DNA from: an uncultured Prevotellaceae bacterium
Lineage (GTDB): Bacteria; Bacteroidota; Bacteroidia; Bacteroidales; Bacteroidaceae
NCBI GenBank assembly: GCA_946186505.1
Contig: CAMHNI010000008.1
Coordinates: 1-64,000, forward strand
Direction: 5' to 3'
Length of the DNA stretch: 64,000 nt
The number at the start of each line of letters is the position of its first letter. Positions within the stretch are counted from its first letter, which is position 1. The translations under genes were made by a program, and so were the position numbers. A model generated the notes under the pieces. That model was not told where the DNA came from. It did no database searches and worked only from the letters and a program-made list of their open reading frames with translations. Positions 9,212-18,285 of this stretch are shown one piece after another.

Positions 9212-12200
9212 ATGAAAACTTCCGCACCACTAACTAAAACGCAGTATGGCCTCTATGTGGAGTGTATAGCACATCAGGGAGAGGCATGTTATAATGTTCC
9301 CTATCTGTACACCTTCGACGGCTCACTCGACGAAGAACGTCTTCGCAAGGCTGTCGAGGCAGCGGTGGCAGCGCATCCCACGCTGTTCACACGCATAGAG
9401 CAGGACAGCGAGGGCGATCCGTTGCAGGTCATTAACGATACGGAAACATTCGGACTCAAGGTGGAGACCGTCGCTGACATTGAGGCTGAGAAGTCCCGAT
9501 TCATCCAGCCGTTCAACATTGTGGGTGACAGGCTGTTCCGTATCCGTCTGTTGAAGGCTCGGCCACAGGCCAAGGATGCAGGACATTTCTACCTGCTGCA
9601 GGACATCCATCATATCATCAGCGATGGGGCTTCGCGTAAGATGCTGCTGGCAGATATCGAAAAAGCGTATAATGGTGGAACTCTCGATCCTGAGACACAG
9701 ACACTGGCAGAGGTGTCCAAGCTGGAGGAAGAGGTGCGGAAGACATCTGTATTCGAAGAAGACAAACAGTGGTATGCACAGCACTTTGACTGTAGCGACA
9801 CTTATTCTCCACTGTTGCCTGATCAGGAGGGCGAAGAGCCTCAGGAAGGCCTTCTGACAAGAGAGATGGCCATCGACCAGGCAAGGGTAGAGACTTTCTG
9901 CAAGGCGCAAGGCATCTTCAAGAGCACGCTCTTCACAGCTGCTTACGCTTATCTGTTGGCGAAATACAACAACGAGCAGGAAGTACTGTTTAATACGATT
10001 CATAATGGACGTGCGGATAAGCGCTTGGCACGCACGATGGCGATGCTGGTGAAGACGCTGCCCGTCTATGCCAAGTTCGACAACGACACCACCGTGCTCG
10101 ACTTCCTGAAGGCCGGACAAGACCAGATGAGTGGCTGCCGTCAGCATGAGGCCTACGCCTTCAGCGACGTCATCAATGACCTCGGTTTGCAGACAGCCAC
10201 CTCATTTGCCTGGCATGGAACGCTGTTCGACAGTCTGACGTTTGGAGGAAAACCGATGACTGCCACACGTCTGAATAACAACACCCGTGAGGTGTCGCTT
10301 TATATGAAAGCCTATATCCGCGACGGCAAGTACTGCGTGGAGGCTGAGTACAGCGCCAACGAATACAGCGAGGCGCTCATCAGCCAGTATCTGGAGAGTT
10401 ACGAGGCTGTGGTGGAAGGATTCCTGAGTGAGGAATACCTGAAGGATATCACTATCGCGACATCGGCACAGGTGAAGTTGCTCGACAACTTTAACCAGAC
10501 AGACGTCCCCTACGACAACACCCAGACCATCGTCTCGCTGTGCCGTCGTCAGGCTAAGGCCACGCCCGATAAGACGGCTGTCGTATTCAAGGACAAACGG
10601 TTCACCTATGCAGAACTGGACGAGATCAGCGACCGTATCGCAGGCTATATCGCAGGCAAGGGCTTGGGCCTGGAGGATATCGTAGCCATTCTGATACCCC
10701 GTTCGGAGTGGATGGCCATCGCCTCGCTGGGTGTCATCAAGGCGGGCTGTGCCTTCCAGCCGTTGGATCCCACCTATCCCAAAGAGCGCCTGAACTTCAT
10801 GATGAAGGATACAGGCACCAGACTGCTGATTGCCGACGAGGAACTGCGCCCCATCGTGGATGAATACCAGGGCGACGTGATTTTGACGAAGGATCTGATG
10901 CAGTTGCCAAAGACTGACGTGCCCCTCCAGGAGCCAAAGCCTGAAAGCCTGTTCACGCTCATCTACACCTCGGGTTCAACGGGTGTGCCTAAGGGCGGCA
11001 TGTCGGAACATGGCAACTGGGTGGCTTTCTGTCACATGCACCAGCATTTTTTTAACATAACGGCTCAAAGTAAAGTGGCGGCCTATGCCAGCTTCGGTTT
11101 CGATGCCTCACCACAGGAGATATTCGCCACTCTCACGATAGGTGCGGAATTACACATCATTCCTGAAGAAATGCGTCTTGACCTCATAGCCTTGAACGAC
11201 TATTTCGAAAAGAATGGCATTACCCATGGATTCATGACAACTCAGGTGGCCTATCAGTTTGCCACCAGTATCGAGAATCACTCGTTGCAGGTGCTCATGA
11301 CTGGTGGAGAAAAGCTTTCGACGCTAACACCACCAAAGACCTTCAGGCTGGCAAATGGCTATGGTCCTTCAGAAACGATCTGCTATGTCACCAACTACTG
11401 GGTCAAGCATCGGATAAAGAATATTCCTATTGGTCCTGCCATGCAGAACTGTAAATTGTACATCGTTGACCCACAGGGTCATCGTCTGCCCGTGGGTGCT
11501 GCTGGTGAACTATGGATTGCCGGCCCTCAGGTGAGCCGAGGTTATTTGAATCGCCCTGAGAAGACGGCGGAGGTGTATATCGCTAATCCGTTTACTAACG
11601 AAAAGAAATACTGTCGTGTCTATAAGACTGGTGACATCGTGCGTTATCTGCCTTCTGGCGACATCACGTTTGTAGGTCGTCGCGACGGCCAGGTGAAGAT
11701 CCGCGGTTTCCGCATCGAACTGAAAGAGGTGGAGGCCGTCATCCGCGAGTTCCCAGGCATCAAGGATGTCACCGTTCAGGCTTTCGATGTAGACGACGGT
11801 GAGCACCAGTCGTCTGGCGGCGGAAAGTTCATCGCAGCCTATATCGTGAGCGATCAGCAGATCGACATCGAGGCCCTCAACAACTTCATCCTCGACCAGA
11901 AGCCGCCATACATGGTGCCTGCTGTGACCATGCAAATTGAAGCCATTCCGCTGAACCAGAACCAAAAGGTGAACAAGCGTGCCCTGCCAAAGCCCGAGAA
12001 GAAAGCTGCCATCGTGGAAGAATCTAACGTGCCGATGAACGTGTTGGAGGAGGAACTGCACAAGATGATTGCCGGCATCGTGAACACCACCGAGTTTGGC
12101 GTTACCACAGTGCTTGGCTATGCAGGCCTGACGTCAATCTCCGCCATCAAACTGGCCGTGCAGGTGAATAAACGCTATGGCGTGACGCTCGACTCGAAGT

Positions 12201-15200
12201 CGCTGGTCAAGAACGGCTCCCTGCAGAGTATTGAGAATGAGATACTGAAGCAGATGCTCAAAGCCTCCCCAAGCCCCTCCCAAGGAGGGGATGTTAAAAT
12301 GCATAAATCCACAGAAACCCCAATCTCTTCAGGTAACCAGACATCCCCTCCTTGGGAGGGGCTTGGGGAGGCTGTACCCCTCTCCTACGCCCAAACCGGT
12401 GTCTATTTCGAGTGTCTGAAGAATCCTGAGACCACCTTGTATAACATTCCTACCAAGGTCGCTTTCCAACAGCATACTGATACCACAGCCCTGGCCGATG
12501 CCATCAAGGCACTTGTCAGGCAACATCCGCAGATGACCGTCCACTTTGGTAACGGCGAAGATGGCATCATTCAGGTCATCGACCAGGAGCAGGCCGTGGA
12601 GATTCCTGTAAAACAGATGAGCGAGGCGGAACTGGCCACCTACAAGCACGACTTCGTGCAGCCCTTCGACCTCGCTACGGGACCGCTCTACCACTTTGAG
12701 ATTGTGACCACTGAAAAGCAGACCTGTCTGCTCATGGATGTTCATCACCTGATCTTCGACGGAGGCTCTGTAGATATCTTCCTCCAGCAACTCTGCCGTG
12801 TGCTCAACGGTTTACCCGCTGAGCCCGAAGACCAAACCTATGCTGACTATGTATCAGCCGAACAGGCCGCCGAGGGTGGAGCTGACTATCAGGCTGCTAA
12901 AGACTTCTTCAAGGAGCGTCTGGCTGTTGTCGATGCTGCTACTGAGGTACGTCCAGATTTGCCCAATCCTACTAAGGGCACCATCGGCAAAGCCATTTCC
13001 GCTCTTGACATCAAGGCGGTCGAGACCTTCTGTCGTGCCAACAATATCACGCCTGCCCACCTGATTCTCTCGGCTGTGTATTATTCCCTGTCACGTTTTG
13101 CCAACAATGAGCAGGTCTGCATCACCACCGTATCCAATGGTCGCTCCAACCTGCGCATCCACGACACCGTGGGCATGTTCGTCAACACACTCGCGCTGAG
13201 TGCCACCATTGGCAAGCAGACGGTCAGGGAGTTCCTGCAGGAGGTGAGCACGAACTTCGACGAGACATTGCGCCACGAGAATTATCCCTTCGCCCAGATT
13301 GCTGCCGACTATGGCCTGACGGCTGAAAGGCAACGGGTAGGCGACGGCACGTCGGGAATGATACAGTTCGTCTATCAGCTTGGTGTCATCAGCCGCTACG
13401 AGTGTCTGGGCACGACGCTGGCGCTGGAGAGTCTGGAATTGAAGGTGCCCAAGTTCCCCATCACATTCTTTATCCGCGACATCGACGGACAGGCATCCGT
13501 CTGTGTGGAGTACGATAACGGGAAATACTCTGAGCGCCTGATGCAGAGCCTAGCAGAGGCCGTCAGGGTGACGGTCGAGCGCATGATGGCCCATCCTGAC
13601 TCCGCCTTGACGGGTATCAGCATCGTCAGCGACGAGGAGGCAGCGCGCATTATCAGAATTGGTACGGGCAAGGAGATTGACGTCGATCTCTCCAAGACCT
13701 TTGCCAACCTGTTTACCGAACAGGCCAAACGCACACCCGATGCTCCCGCTGTGGTGGATCGCGACAGCCAGCTGACCTACGCTGAGATGGACCGCTACTC
13801 GAATGCGTTGGCTCGTCAGCTGATTGACTTCGGCGTACAGCCCAACGACTTTGTCTGCGTCATGCTCGACCGCTTCAAGGAGTTCCCGCTGGCCGTACTG
13901 TCCATCCATAAGGCAGGAGCCGCCTATACGCCACTCGACTTCGAATACCCCAACGAGCGACTGAGCTACATGCTGGAGAATTCTGAGTCGAAGGTGCTTA
14001 TCACTTCTCACGATATGCTGGAGGCAAAGATGGCTGAAGGGCTACGGGTAGGCGACGGCACGTCGGGGATGGGTGACTTCAGCACAGCTGCTGCCAAGAC
14101 CTTCTTTATAGACGACTTCATGGCCGAGGTGGCCACTGTTCCCGCTGGTTCTCCAGCGAGCAGCACCGAACCCATCGACCTCTCTTCTCCCGACGGTCTG
14201 GCTTATATGATCTATACCTCTGGCTCCACAGGCAAGCCAAAGGGCGCCATGCTCCATCAGGCAGGCCTGCGCAACTTCATTGCCGTGGTGATCGATATGG
14301 AGCAGCTGACTGCTGCCGACCGCATCAGCGGACACCGTTCGTTCTCGTTCGATGCCCATATCGAGGATATGTACCCCGTCCTGACACTCGGAGGCTCGTT
14401 CCACATCATGCCGACGGAGATTCGTAAGGACCTCGCCCAAATCCGACAGTTCCTGATAGACCATCAGATAACAGGTGGCGGTTATTCTACGGCGATGACC
14501 TGTCTGCTGCTCAATGCCTTCGACGACCTGCCCATCCGCTTCACAACGGGTGGCGGCGAGAAGATGGACGGTGTGTTCAGCGACCATATCGAGATCATCA
14601 ATGTATATGGTCCTACCGAGTGTACCGATGACACCTCTTATTATAGCATTGCCCCAGGCCGTCGCGTGGAGAACATCCCCATCGGTCAGAGCGTAGCCAA
14701 CAACTGGAACTTCATCGTTGATACTGCTGGCAACCTGGTGCCTCAGGGAGTGGCCGGTGAACTGTGCTTCGCAGGTATCCAGGTGGGTCGCGGCTACTGG
14801 CGACTGCCCGAGCGCACGGCGAAGTCGTTTGTAGAGTGTCCGTTTGTGAAGGAAGACCGTTGGGGCCGTCCTGTCCGCATGTACCACACTGGCGACCTCT
14901 GCCGTTGGAATGAGGATGGTCAGATTGAGTATATGGGCCGTATCGACACCCAGGTGAAGCTGCGCGGCTTCCGTATCGAGTTGGGGGAGATTGAGAGCAA
15001 GGCATTGAACCTGGAAGGCATCCGTCAGGCAGCAGCCGAGGTGCGCAAGGTTCAGGGCAACGAACACCTCGTACTCTACTACACTGTGGTCGATGGTTCT
15101 CCCATCGACGACGACGCCCTCCTCGCCGCGCTCAAGGCTTCTTCGCTGGCAGAATACATGGTTCCTGATGTCTATATGCGCATGGAGGTGATGCCGATGA

Positions 15201-16831
15201 CACCTAACGGCAAGATCAACCGCAAGGCGCTGCCCGCACCCGAAATGAAGCGCGCTACGGCCTACGAGGCGCCTCAGGGCGAGATGGAGGAGCTCTTCTG
15301 CACCATATTCTCTGATATCCTGAAGATTCAGGAGGTAGGCGCCACCGACAACTTCTTCGAGATTGGCGGTACCAGCATCAATGCCATCAAGGTGATCGTT
15401 GAGGCCAGCAAGCATGATGTCCAGATTGTCTTCAACGACCTCTTTACACAAAAGACACCACGGGCTCTCGCGGCATTGGTGGCCTCCCCAAGCCCCATTC
15501 CCGCTATCGCGCCTACCCGTAGCCTTTCCGAAGGAGGGGATGTTGAATTACATAATTCAATAGATTCTTCTGCCTCTTCAAGTAACCAGACATCCCCTCC
15601 TTCGGAAAGGCTACGGGTAGGCGCGATAGCGGGAATGGGGCTTGGGGAGGCTCTCAATGCACTCCTTTCCGCTAACACCCTCGACAACTTCCGCAATGGC
15701 AAGCGACAGGCTGTCGGCGATGTGCTGCTGACAGGAGCCACAGGCTATCTGGGCATCCATATCCTCAACGAACTGTTGTCGAACTACAGCGGACATATCC
15801 TCTGCCCAGTCCGTGCCAAGGGCAACGACGAGGCGTTGAGCCGTATCAAGACGCTCTACTTCTATTACTTCGGCCGTACGGAGGCCTTCAGCCATTTCGA
15901 CGAGCGTGTCACGGCGTTCGCAGCCGAAGTCACCGAGGCCAATGCCTTAGCCACCGTGCTCGACGCTTTTCCGTCGGGTCCCCTTACCGTCGTCAACTGC
16001 GTGGCCAATGTGAAGCATTTCTCTGCAGGCAACGACATCGAGATGGTCAACATCGAGTCCGTGCGTCATCTCATCGCGTTCTGCCTGCGCACAGGCTCCC
16101 GCCTCGTCCATATCTCCACGAACAGCATTGCTGGTCTGAGCATCGACGGCAAGCCTGGTCCCGACGTGAAACTGACCGAGCAGTCGTTCTGGCTTGGGCA
16201 GGACATCAACGACAACAAATACGTCTATTCGAAATTCAAGGCCGAGGAACTGGTGCTCGATGCTGTTGCCCATCATGGGCTGAGTGCCAAGATCATGCGT
16301 GTAGGCAACCTGTCGGCCCGTCAGAAGGACGGTGAGTTCCAGATCAACTTCAACACCAACAACTTCCTCGCCTTGCTGCGTGCGTATGTCGTCATCGGCA
16401 TGGTGCCCTACGAGGCGCTCGACCGTCGCTTTGAGTTCTCGCCCATCGACGAGGTGGCGCGTGCCATCATGCTACTTGCCCAGACACCGAAGGAATGCGT
16501 GGTGTTCCATCCGTCGAATACTCATCGCCAGTTCCTCTCCGACATCCTCATTGGCTTTGCAGAGGCCGGCATCACGCTGAAGCGTGTGGAGGCCGAGGCG
16601 TTCCAGCAGGCACTCGAACGGATGATGGACAATCCTGACCTCGTCACATTGCTACGCCCGCTGATGGCTTATAAGATGAGCGGTACGCGCCAGGTACGTT
16701 TCATAGAGTCGGCAAACGACTTCACCACGCAGGTGCTCTACCGCATGGGCTTCCAGTGGCCACCCACCGCTGCCGACTATGTCCACCGATTCGTGGATAC
16801 CATTGTAGGTTTCGATTTCTTTAATGTTTAA
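9212..16831 (+). CDS. NRPS 2: C-A-T-C-A-T-reductase dipeptide synthetase
   Basis: 2539 residues, starting 21 bp after NRPS 1. Layout: starter C (HHIISDG near 133), A1 (YTSGSTGVPKG near 585), T1 (Ser near 975), C2 (HHLIFDG near 1178), A2 (YTSGSTGKPKG near 1668), T2 (GGTSINA, Ser near 2055), reductase (GATGYLG near 2175, YVYSK near 2337-2341). All expected catalytic motifs look intact. Module 1 is a close paralogue of NRPS 1 module 1 outside the A-domain core; module 2 is more diverged. Hand-read codes: A1 DAQFLTGCY+K, A2 DAEGTGVDD+K. The Glu and Asp residues in the A2 pocket hint at a basic amino acid (inference). It carries in-frame repeats at 12264, 13325, 14036 and 15483. A MATE pump starts 12 bp downstream. 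The product should be a dipeptide aldehyde or alcohol distinct from that of NRPS 1. Alternatively the two proteins cooperate, but each has its own reductase, which argues for separate products. Confidence 0.93.
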   Translation: MKTSAPLTKTQYGLYVECIAHQGEACYNVPYLYTFDGSLDEERLRKAVEAAVAAHPTLFTRIEQDSEGDPLQVINDTETFGLKVETVADIEAEKSRFIQPFNIVGDRLFRIRLLKARPQAKDAGHFYLLQDIHHIISDGASRKMLLADIEKAYNGGTLDPETQTLAEVSKLEEEVRKTSVFEEDKQWYAQHFDCSDTYSPLLPDQEGEEPQEGLLTREMAIDQARVETFCKAQGIFKSTLFTAAYAYLLAKYNNEQEVLFNTIHNGRADKRLARTMAMLVKTLPVYAKFDNDTTVLDFLKAGQDQMSGCRQHEAYAFSDVINDLGLQTATSFAWHGTLFDSLTFGGKPMTATRLNNNTREVSLYMKAYIRDGKYCVEAEYSANEYSEALISQYLESYEAVVEGFLSEEYLKDITIATSAQVKLLDNFNQTDVPYDNTQTIVSLCRRQAKATPDKTAVVFKDKRFTYAELDEISDRIAGYIAGKGLGLEDIVAILIPRSEWMAIASLGVIKAGCAFQPLDPTYPKERLNFMMKDTGTRLLIADEELRPIVDEYQGDVILTKDLMQLPKTDVPLQEPKPESLFTLIYTSGSTGVPKGGMSEHGNWVAFCHMHQHFFNITAQSKVAAYASFGFDASPQEIFATLTIGAELHIIPEEMRLDLIALNDYFEKNGITHGFMTTQVAYQFATSIENHSLQVLMTGGEKLSTLTPPKTFRLANGYGPSETICYVTNYWVKHRIKNIPIGPAMQNCKLYIVDPQGHRLPVGAAGELWIAGPQVSRGYLNRPEKTAEVYIANPFTNEKKYCRVYKTGDIVRYLPSGDITFVGRRDGQVKIRGFRIELKEVEAVIREFPGIKDVTVQAFDVDDGEHQSSGGGKFIAAYIVSDQQIDIEALNNFILDQKPPYMVPAVTMQIEAIPLNQNQKVNKRALPKPEKKAAIVEESNVPMNVLEEELHKMIAGIVNTTEFGVTTVLGYAGLTSISAIKLAVQVNKRYGVTLDSKSLVKNGSLQSIENEILKQMLKASPSPSQGGDVKMHKSTETPISSGNQTSPPWEGLGEAVPLSYAQTGVYFECLKNPETTLYNIPTKVAFQQHTDTTALADAIKALVRQHPQMTVHFGNGEDGIIQVIDQEQAVEIPVKQMSEAELATYKHDFVQPFDLATGPLYHFEIVTTEKQTCLLMDVHHLIFDGGSVDIFLQQLCRVLNGLPAEPEDQTYADYVSAEQAAEGGADYQAAKDFFKERLAVVDAATEVRPDLPNPTKGTIGKAISALDIKAVETFCRANNITPAHLILSAVYYSLSRFANNEQVCITTVSNGRSNLRIHDTVGMFVNTLALSATIGKQTVREFLQEVSTNFDETLRHENYPFAQIAADYGLTAERQRVGDGTSGMIQFVYQLGVISRYECLGTTLALESLELKVPKFPITFFIRDIDGQASVCVEYDNGKYSERLMQSLAEAVRVTVERMMAHPDSALTGISIVSDEEAARIIRIGTGKEIDVDLSKTFANLFTEQAKRTPDAPAVVDRDSQLTYAEMDRYSNALARQLIDFGVQPNDFVCVMLDRFKEFPLAVLSIHKAGAAYTPLDFEYPNERLSYMLENSESKVLITSHDMLEAKMAEGLRVGDGTSGMGDFSTAAAKTFFIDDFMAEVATVPAGSPASSTEPIDLSSPDGLAYMIYTSGSTGKPKGAMLHQAGLRNFIAVVIDMEQLTAADRISGHRSFSFDAHIEDMYPVLTLGGSFHIMPTEIRKDLAQIRQFLIDHQITGGGYSTAMTCLLLNAFDDLPIRFTTGGGEKMDGVFSDHIEIINVYGPTECTDDTSYYSIAPGRRVENIPIGQSVANNWNFIVDTAGNLVPQGVAGELCFAGIQVGRGYWRLPERTAKSFVECPFVKEDRWGRPVRMYHTGDLCRWNEDGQIEYMGRIDTQVKLRGFRIELGEIESKALNLEGIRQAAAEVRKVQGNEHLVLYYTVVDGSPIDDDALLAALKASSLAEYMVPDVYMRMEVMPMTPNGKINRKALPAPEMKRATAYEAPQGEMEELFCTIFSDILKIQEVGATDNFFEIGGTSINAIKVIVEASKHDVQIVFNDLFTQKTPRALAALVASPSPIPAIAPTRSLSEGGDVELHNSIDSSASSSNQTSPPSERLRVGAIAGMGLGEALNALLSANTLDNFRNGKRQAVGDVLLTGATGYLGIHILNELLSNYSGHILCPVRAKGNDEALSRIKTLYFYYFGRTEAFSHFDERVTAFAAEVTEANALATVLDAFPSGPLTVVNCVANVKHFSAGNDIEMVNIESVRHLIAFCLRTGSRLVHISTNSIAGLSIDGKPGPDVKLTEQSFWLGQDINDNKYVYSKFKAEELVLDAVAHHGLSAKIMRVGNLSARQKDGEFQINFNTNNFLALLRAYVVIGMVPYEALDRRFEFSPIDEVARAIMLLAQTPKECVVFHPSNTHRQFLSDILIGFAEAGITLKRVEAEAFQQALERMMDNPDLVTLLRPLMAYKMSGTRQVRFIESANDFTTQVLYRMGFQWPPTAADYVHRFVDTIVGFDFFNV
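12264..12371. repeat. 108-bp palindromic element in frame between T1 and C2 of NRPS 2
   Basis: Identical over 108 bp to the element at 4854-4961, including the non-palindromic centre, while the flanking codons of the two synthetases differ at several positions. The 31-bp arms are 12264-12294 and 12341-12371. It is translated in the same frame as in NRPS 1. Confidence 0.9.
13325..13360. repeat. ERLRVG-type repeat in frame in NRPS 2 C2
   Basis: Reads ERQRVGDGTSGM in the loop after ADYGLTA; NRPS 1 has FGFIPAIAYAY at this point without the repeat. The central palindrome is cgacggcacgtcg. Same reading frame as the other coding copies. Confidence 0.8.
14036..14073. repeat. ERLRVG-type repeat in frame in NRPS 2 A2
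   Basis: Reads EGLRVGDGTSGMG between core motifs A2 and A3 of the second adenylation domain, after MLEAKMA. The central palindrome is cgacggcacgtcg. It extends a loop without disturbing the core motifs. Confidence 0.8.
15483..15650. repeat. 168-bp composite palindrome between T2 and reductase of NRPS 2
   Basis: Perfect 61-bp inverted repeats (15483-15543 and 15590-15650). The outer 14 bp (cctccccaagcccc) and inner 14 bp (gaaggaggggatgt) match the 108-bp family. Between them each arm contains a 33-bp ERLRVG-type repeat, mirrored in the other arm. The length is divisible by three and it is read as a Pro/Ser/Gly-rich linker before the reductase. Confidence 0.9.
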
Positions 16832-16843
16832 GGTTTATACAAG

Positions 16844-18172
16844 ATGAGCAAAAACATTTCATTCAATACCGAGTTCAACAGATTCCTGTGGTCATCCATC
16901 CTGATTGCCCTCTCGGCATGTCTCGGCAACGTGGTTGACTCCATCATAGTCGGCAACCTGATTGGTGAGGATGGCGTGAGCGCCATCAACCTCTCCAAGC
17001 CTGTCACACAGTTCATGTTCACCATCAGCATGTTGCTCTCCACAGGGGCGGGCATGCTCGTGGGCATGGAACTTGGCAAGAAGGACTATCCGCGTGCCTC
17101 CTACATCTTCACCATGTCCACCATCGGCTGTCTGGCCTTTGGCTTGCTGCAGACGGTGGCAGGTCTGCTCTTCACCGACGAGGTCACCGGATGGCTTTGC
17201 AACAACGAGCAGCTCTTCGCTGCCACGCGCGACTATCTCTATCCGCTGATGCTCGGTGCTCCGGCCTACATGATGGCGTGGGCACTGGCCACCATGGTTG
17301 GCGTTGATGGCAGTCCGCGACTGGTGTCAATAGCCATCCTCATCGACAATGTCGTCAACCTCAGTTGTGACCTCATCTTCATCCAGTGGTTCGGATGGGG
17401 CATCGAAGGTTCCTCAACGGCCACCGTCGTCGGCCACATCGTCGGCATTGCGTTCATGTGCTGGCATTTCCGTTATCCCGATCATCATCTGTCAATCTCA
17501 CTGAACGAGGGGAAGGCCTTCCCTACCCTCAGTCGGATGGTGTCGCAGGGCGCTCCTTTGGCACTGGCCTCCATCAGTCTGACTGCGCTCCTCTTCTGTG
17601 CCAACAACATCGTGCTGTCCGCCATGGGCCGTACGGGTATCTTTGCCTTCTCCGTCTGCATGAACATCCTTTATATCTACAATCTCTTCCTTTCCGGCAC
17701 CTGTCGCACCGTCCAGTCACTGGGCTCCATACAGGTGGGTAAGGGCGACAATGAGAAGTTCCAGCTCGTCATCAGCAAGTCATTCCGTTTCATCACCATT
17801 GCCATGCTCATCACGTGCGCCTTCATCTGGATAGCCCCTGAAGCCATCACCAAGTTCTTCGGTGCCGACGAAGAGGACCTGATAGCCGAGGGTGTGCGAG
17901 CCCTGCGCATCTTCGCGCTCAGTTTCATCCCCTTCTGTTACATCTACACCATCATGGTGGTCTATAAGCTGTACGGTTACCACAAGATAGCGCTGTTCAT
18001 CTCGTTGGCCCTTTCGCTGACCGTCATCCCCGTATTGTGGATCATGTCGAAGTTCTGGCCGGAGCAGCTATGGTACAGTTACCTCATTGCCTATGCCATA
18101 GAAGTCATAGCCATCGTGGTGCTCCACAAAATGACACATGCCCGCTTTGAACTACGCCAAAAATCCCAATGA
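16844..18172 (+). CDS. MATE-family multidrug/metabolite exporter
   Basis: 442 residues, the normal length for a 12-helix MATE protein of the DinF/NorM type in the inner membrane. Hydrophobic helices alternate with short loops throughout; the N-terminal block has the family pattern VDSIIVGNLIG followed by LSKPVTQF, and the second half repeats it (NNIVLSAMGRTG). Such proteins export cationic or amphipathic compounds using a Na+ or H+ gradient. It starts 12 bp after NRPS 2, on the same strand and with no promoter visible between, so it is very likely the last gene of the operon and the self-resistance or export pump for the peptides. No terminator with a T run is obvious after it. Confidence 0.9.
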   Translation: MSKNISFNTEFNRFLWSSILIALSACLGNVVDSIIVGNLIGEDGVSAINLSKPVTQFMFTISMLLSTGAGMLVGMELGKKDYPRASYIFTMSTIGCLAFGLLQTVAGLLFTDEVTGWLCNNEQLFAATRDYLYPLMLGAPAYMMAWALATMVGVDGSPRLVSIAILIDNVVNLSCDLIFIQWFGWGIEGSSTATVVGHIVGIAFMCWHFRYPDHHLSISLNEGKAFPTLSRMVSQGAPLALASISLTALLFCANNIVLSAMGRTGIFAFSVCMNILYIYNLFLSGTCRTVQSLGSIQVGKGDNEKFQLVISKSFRFITIAMLITCAFIWIAPEAITKFFGADEEDLIAEGVRALRIFALSFIPFCYIYTIMVVYKLYGYHKIALFISLALSLTVIPVLWIMSKFWPEQLWYSYLIAYAIEVIAIVVLHKMTHARFELRQKSQ

Positions 18173-18285
18173 CGTTTTTTATGATCTATCCTGATGGCTG
18201 CATTGTCCTCGCAGCTGCCGATGTAGCGCGTTGAGATTGCGGCCAGCTGCGTCGGGTGGCCGACATCCCGCTTGTTGCAACACTG

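Noticed and set aside
14042..15451. Antisense open frame (469 codons) in NRPS 2
   Set aside because: Shadow of the A2/T2 coding region; His/Leu/Val-rich composition without motifs.
1790..16831. Siderophore synthetase locus
   Set aside because: No heterocyclisation domains, no salicylate/DHB genes, no MbtH and no siderophore receptor or uptake genes nearby; reductase release points to peptide aldehydes.
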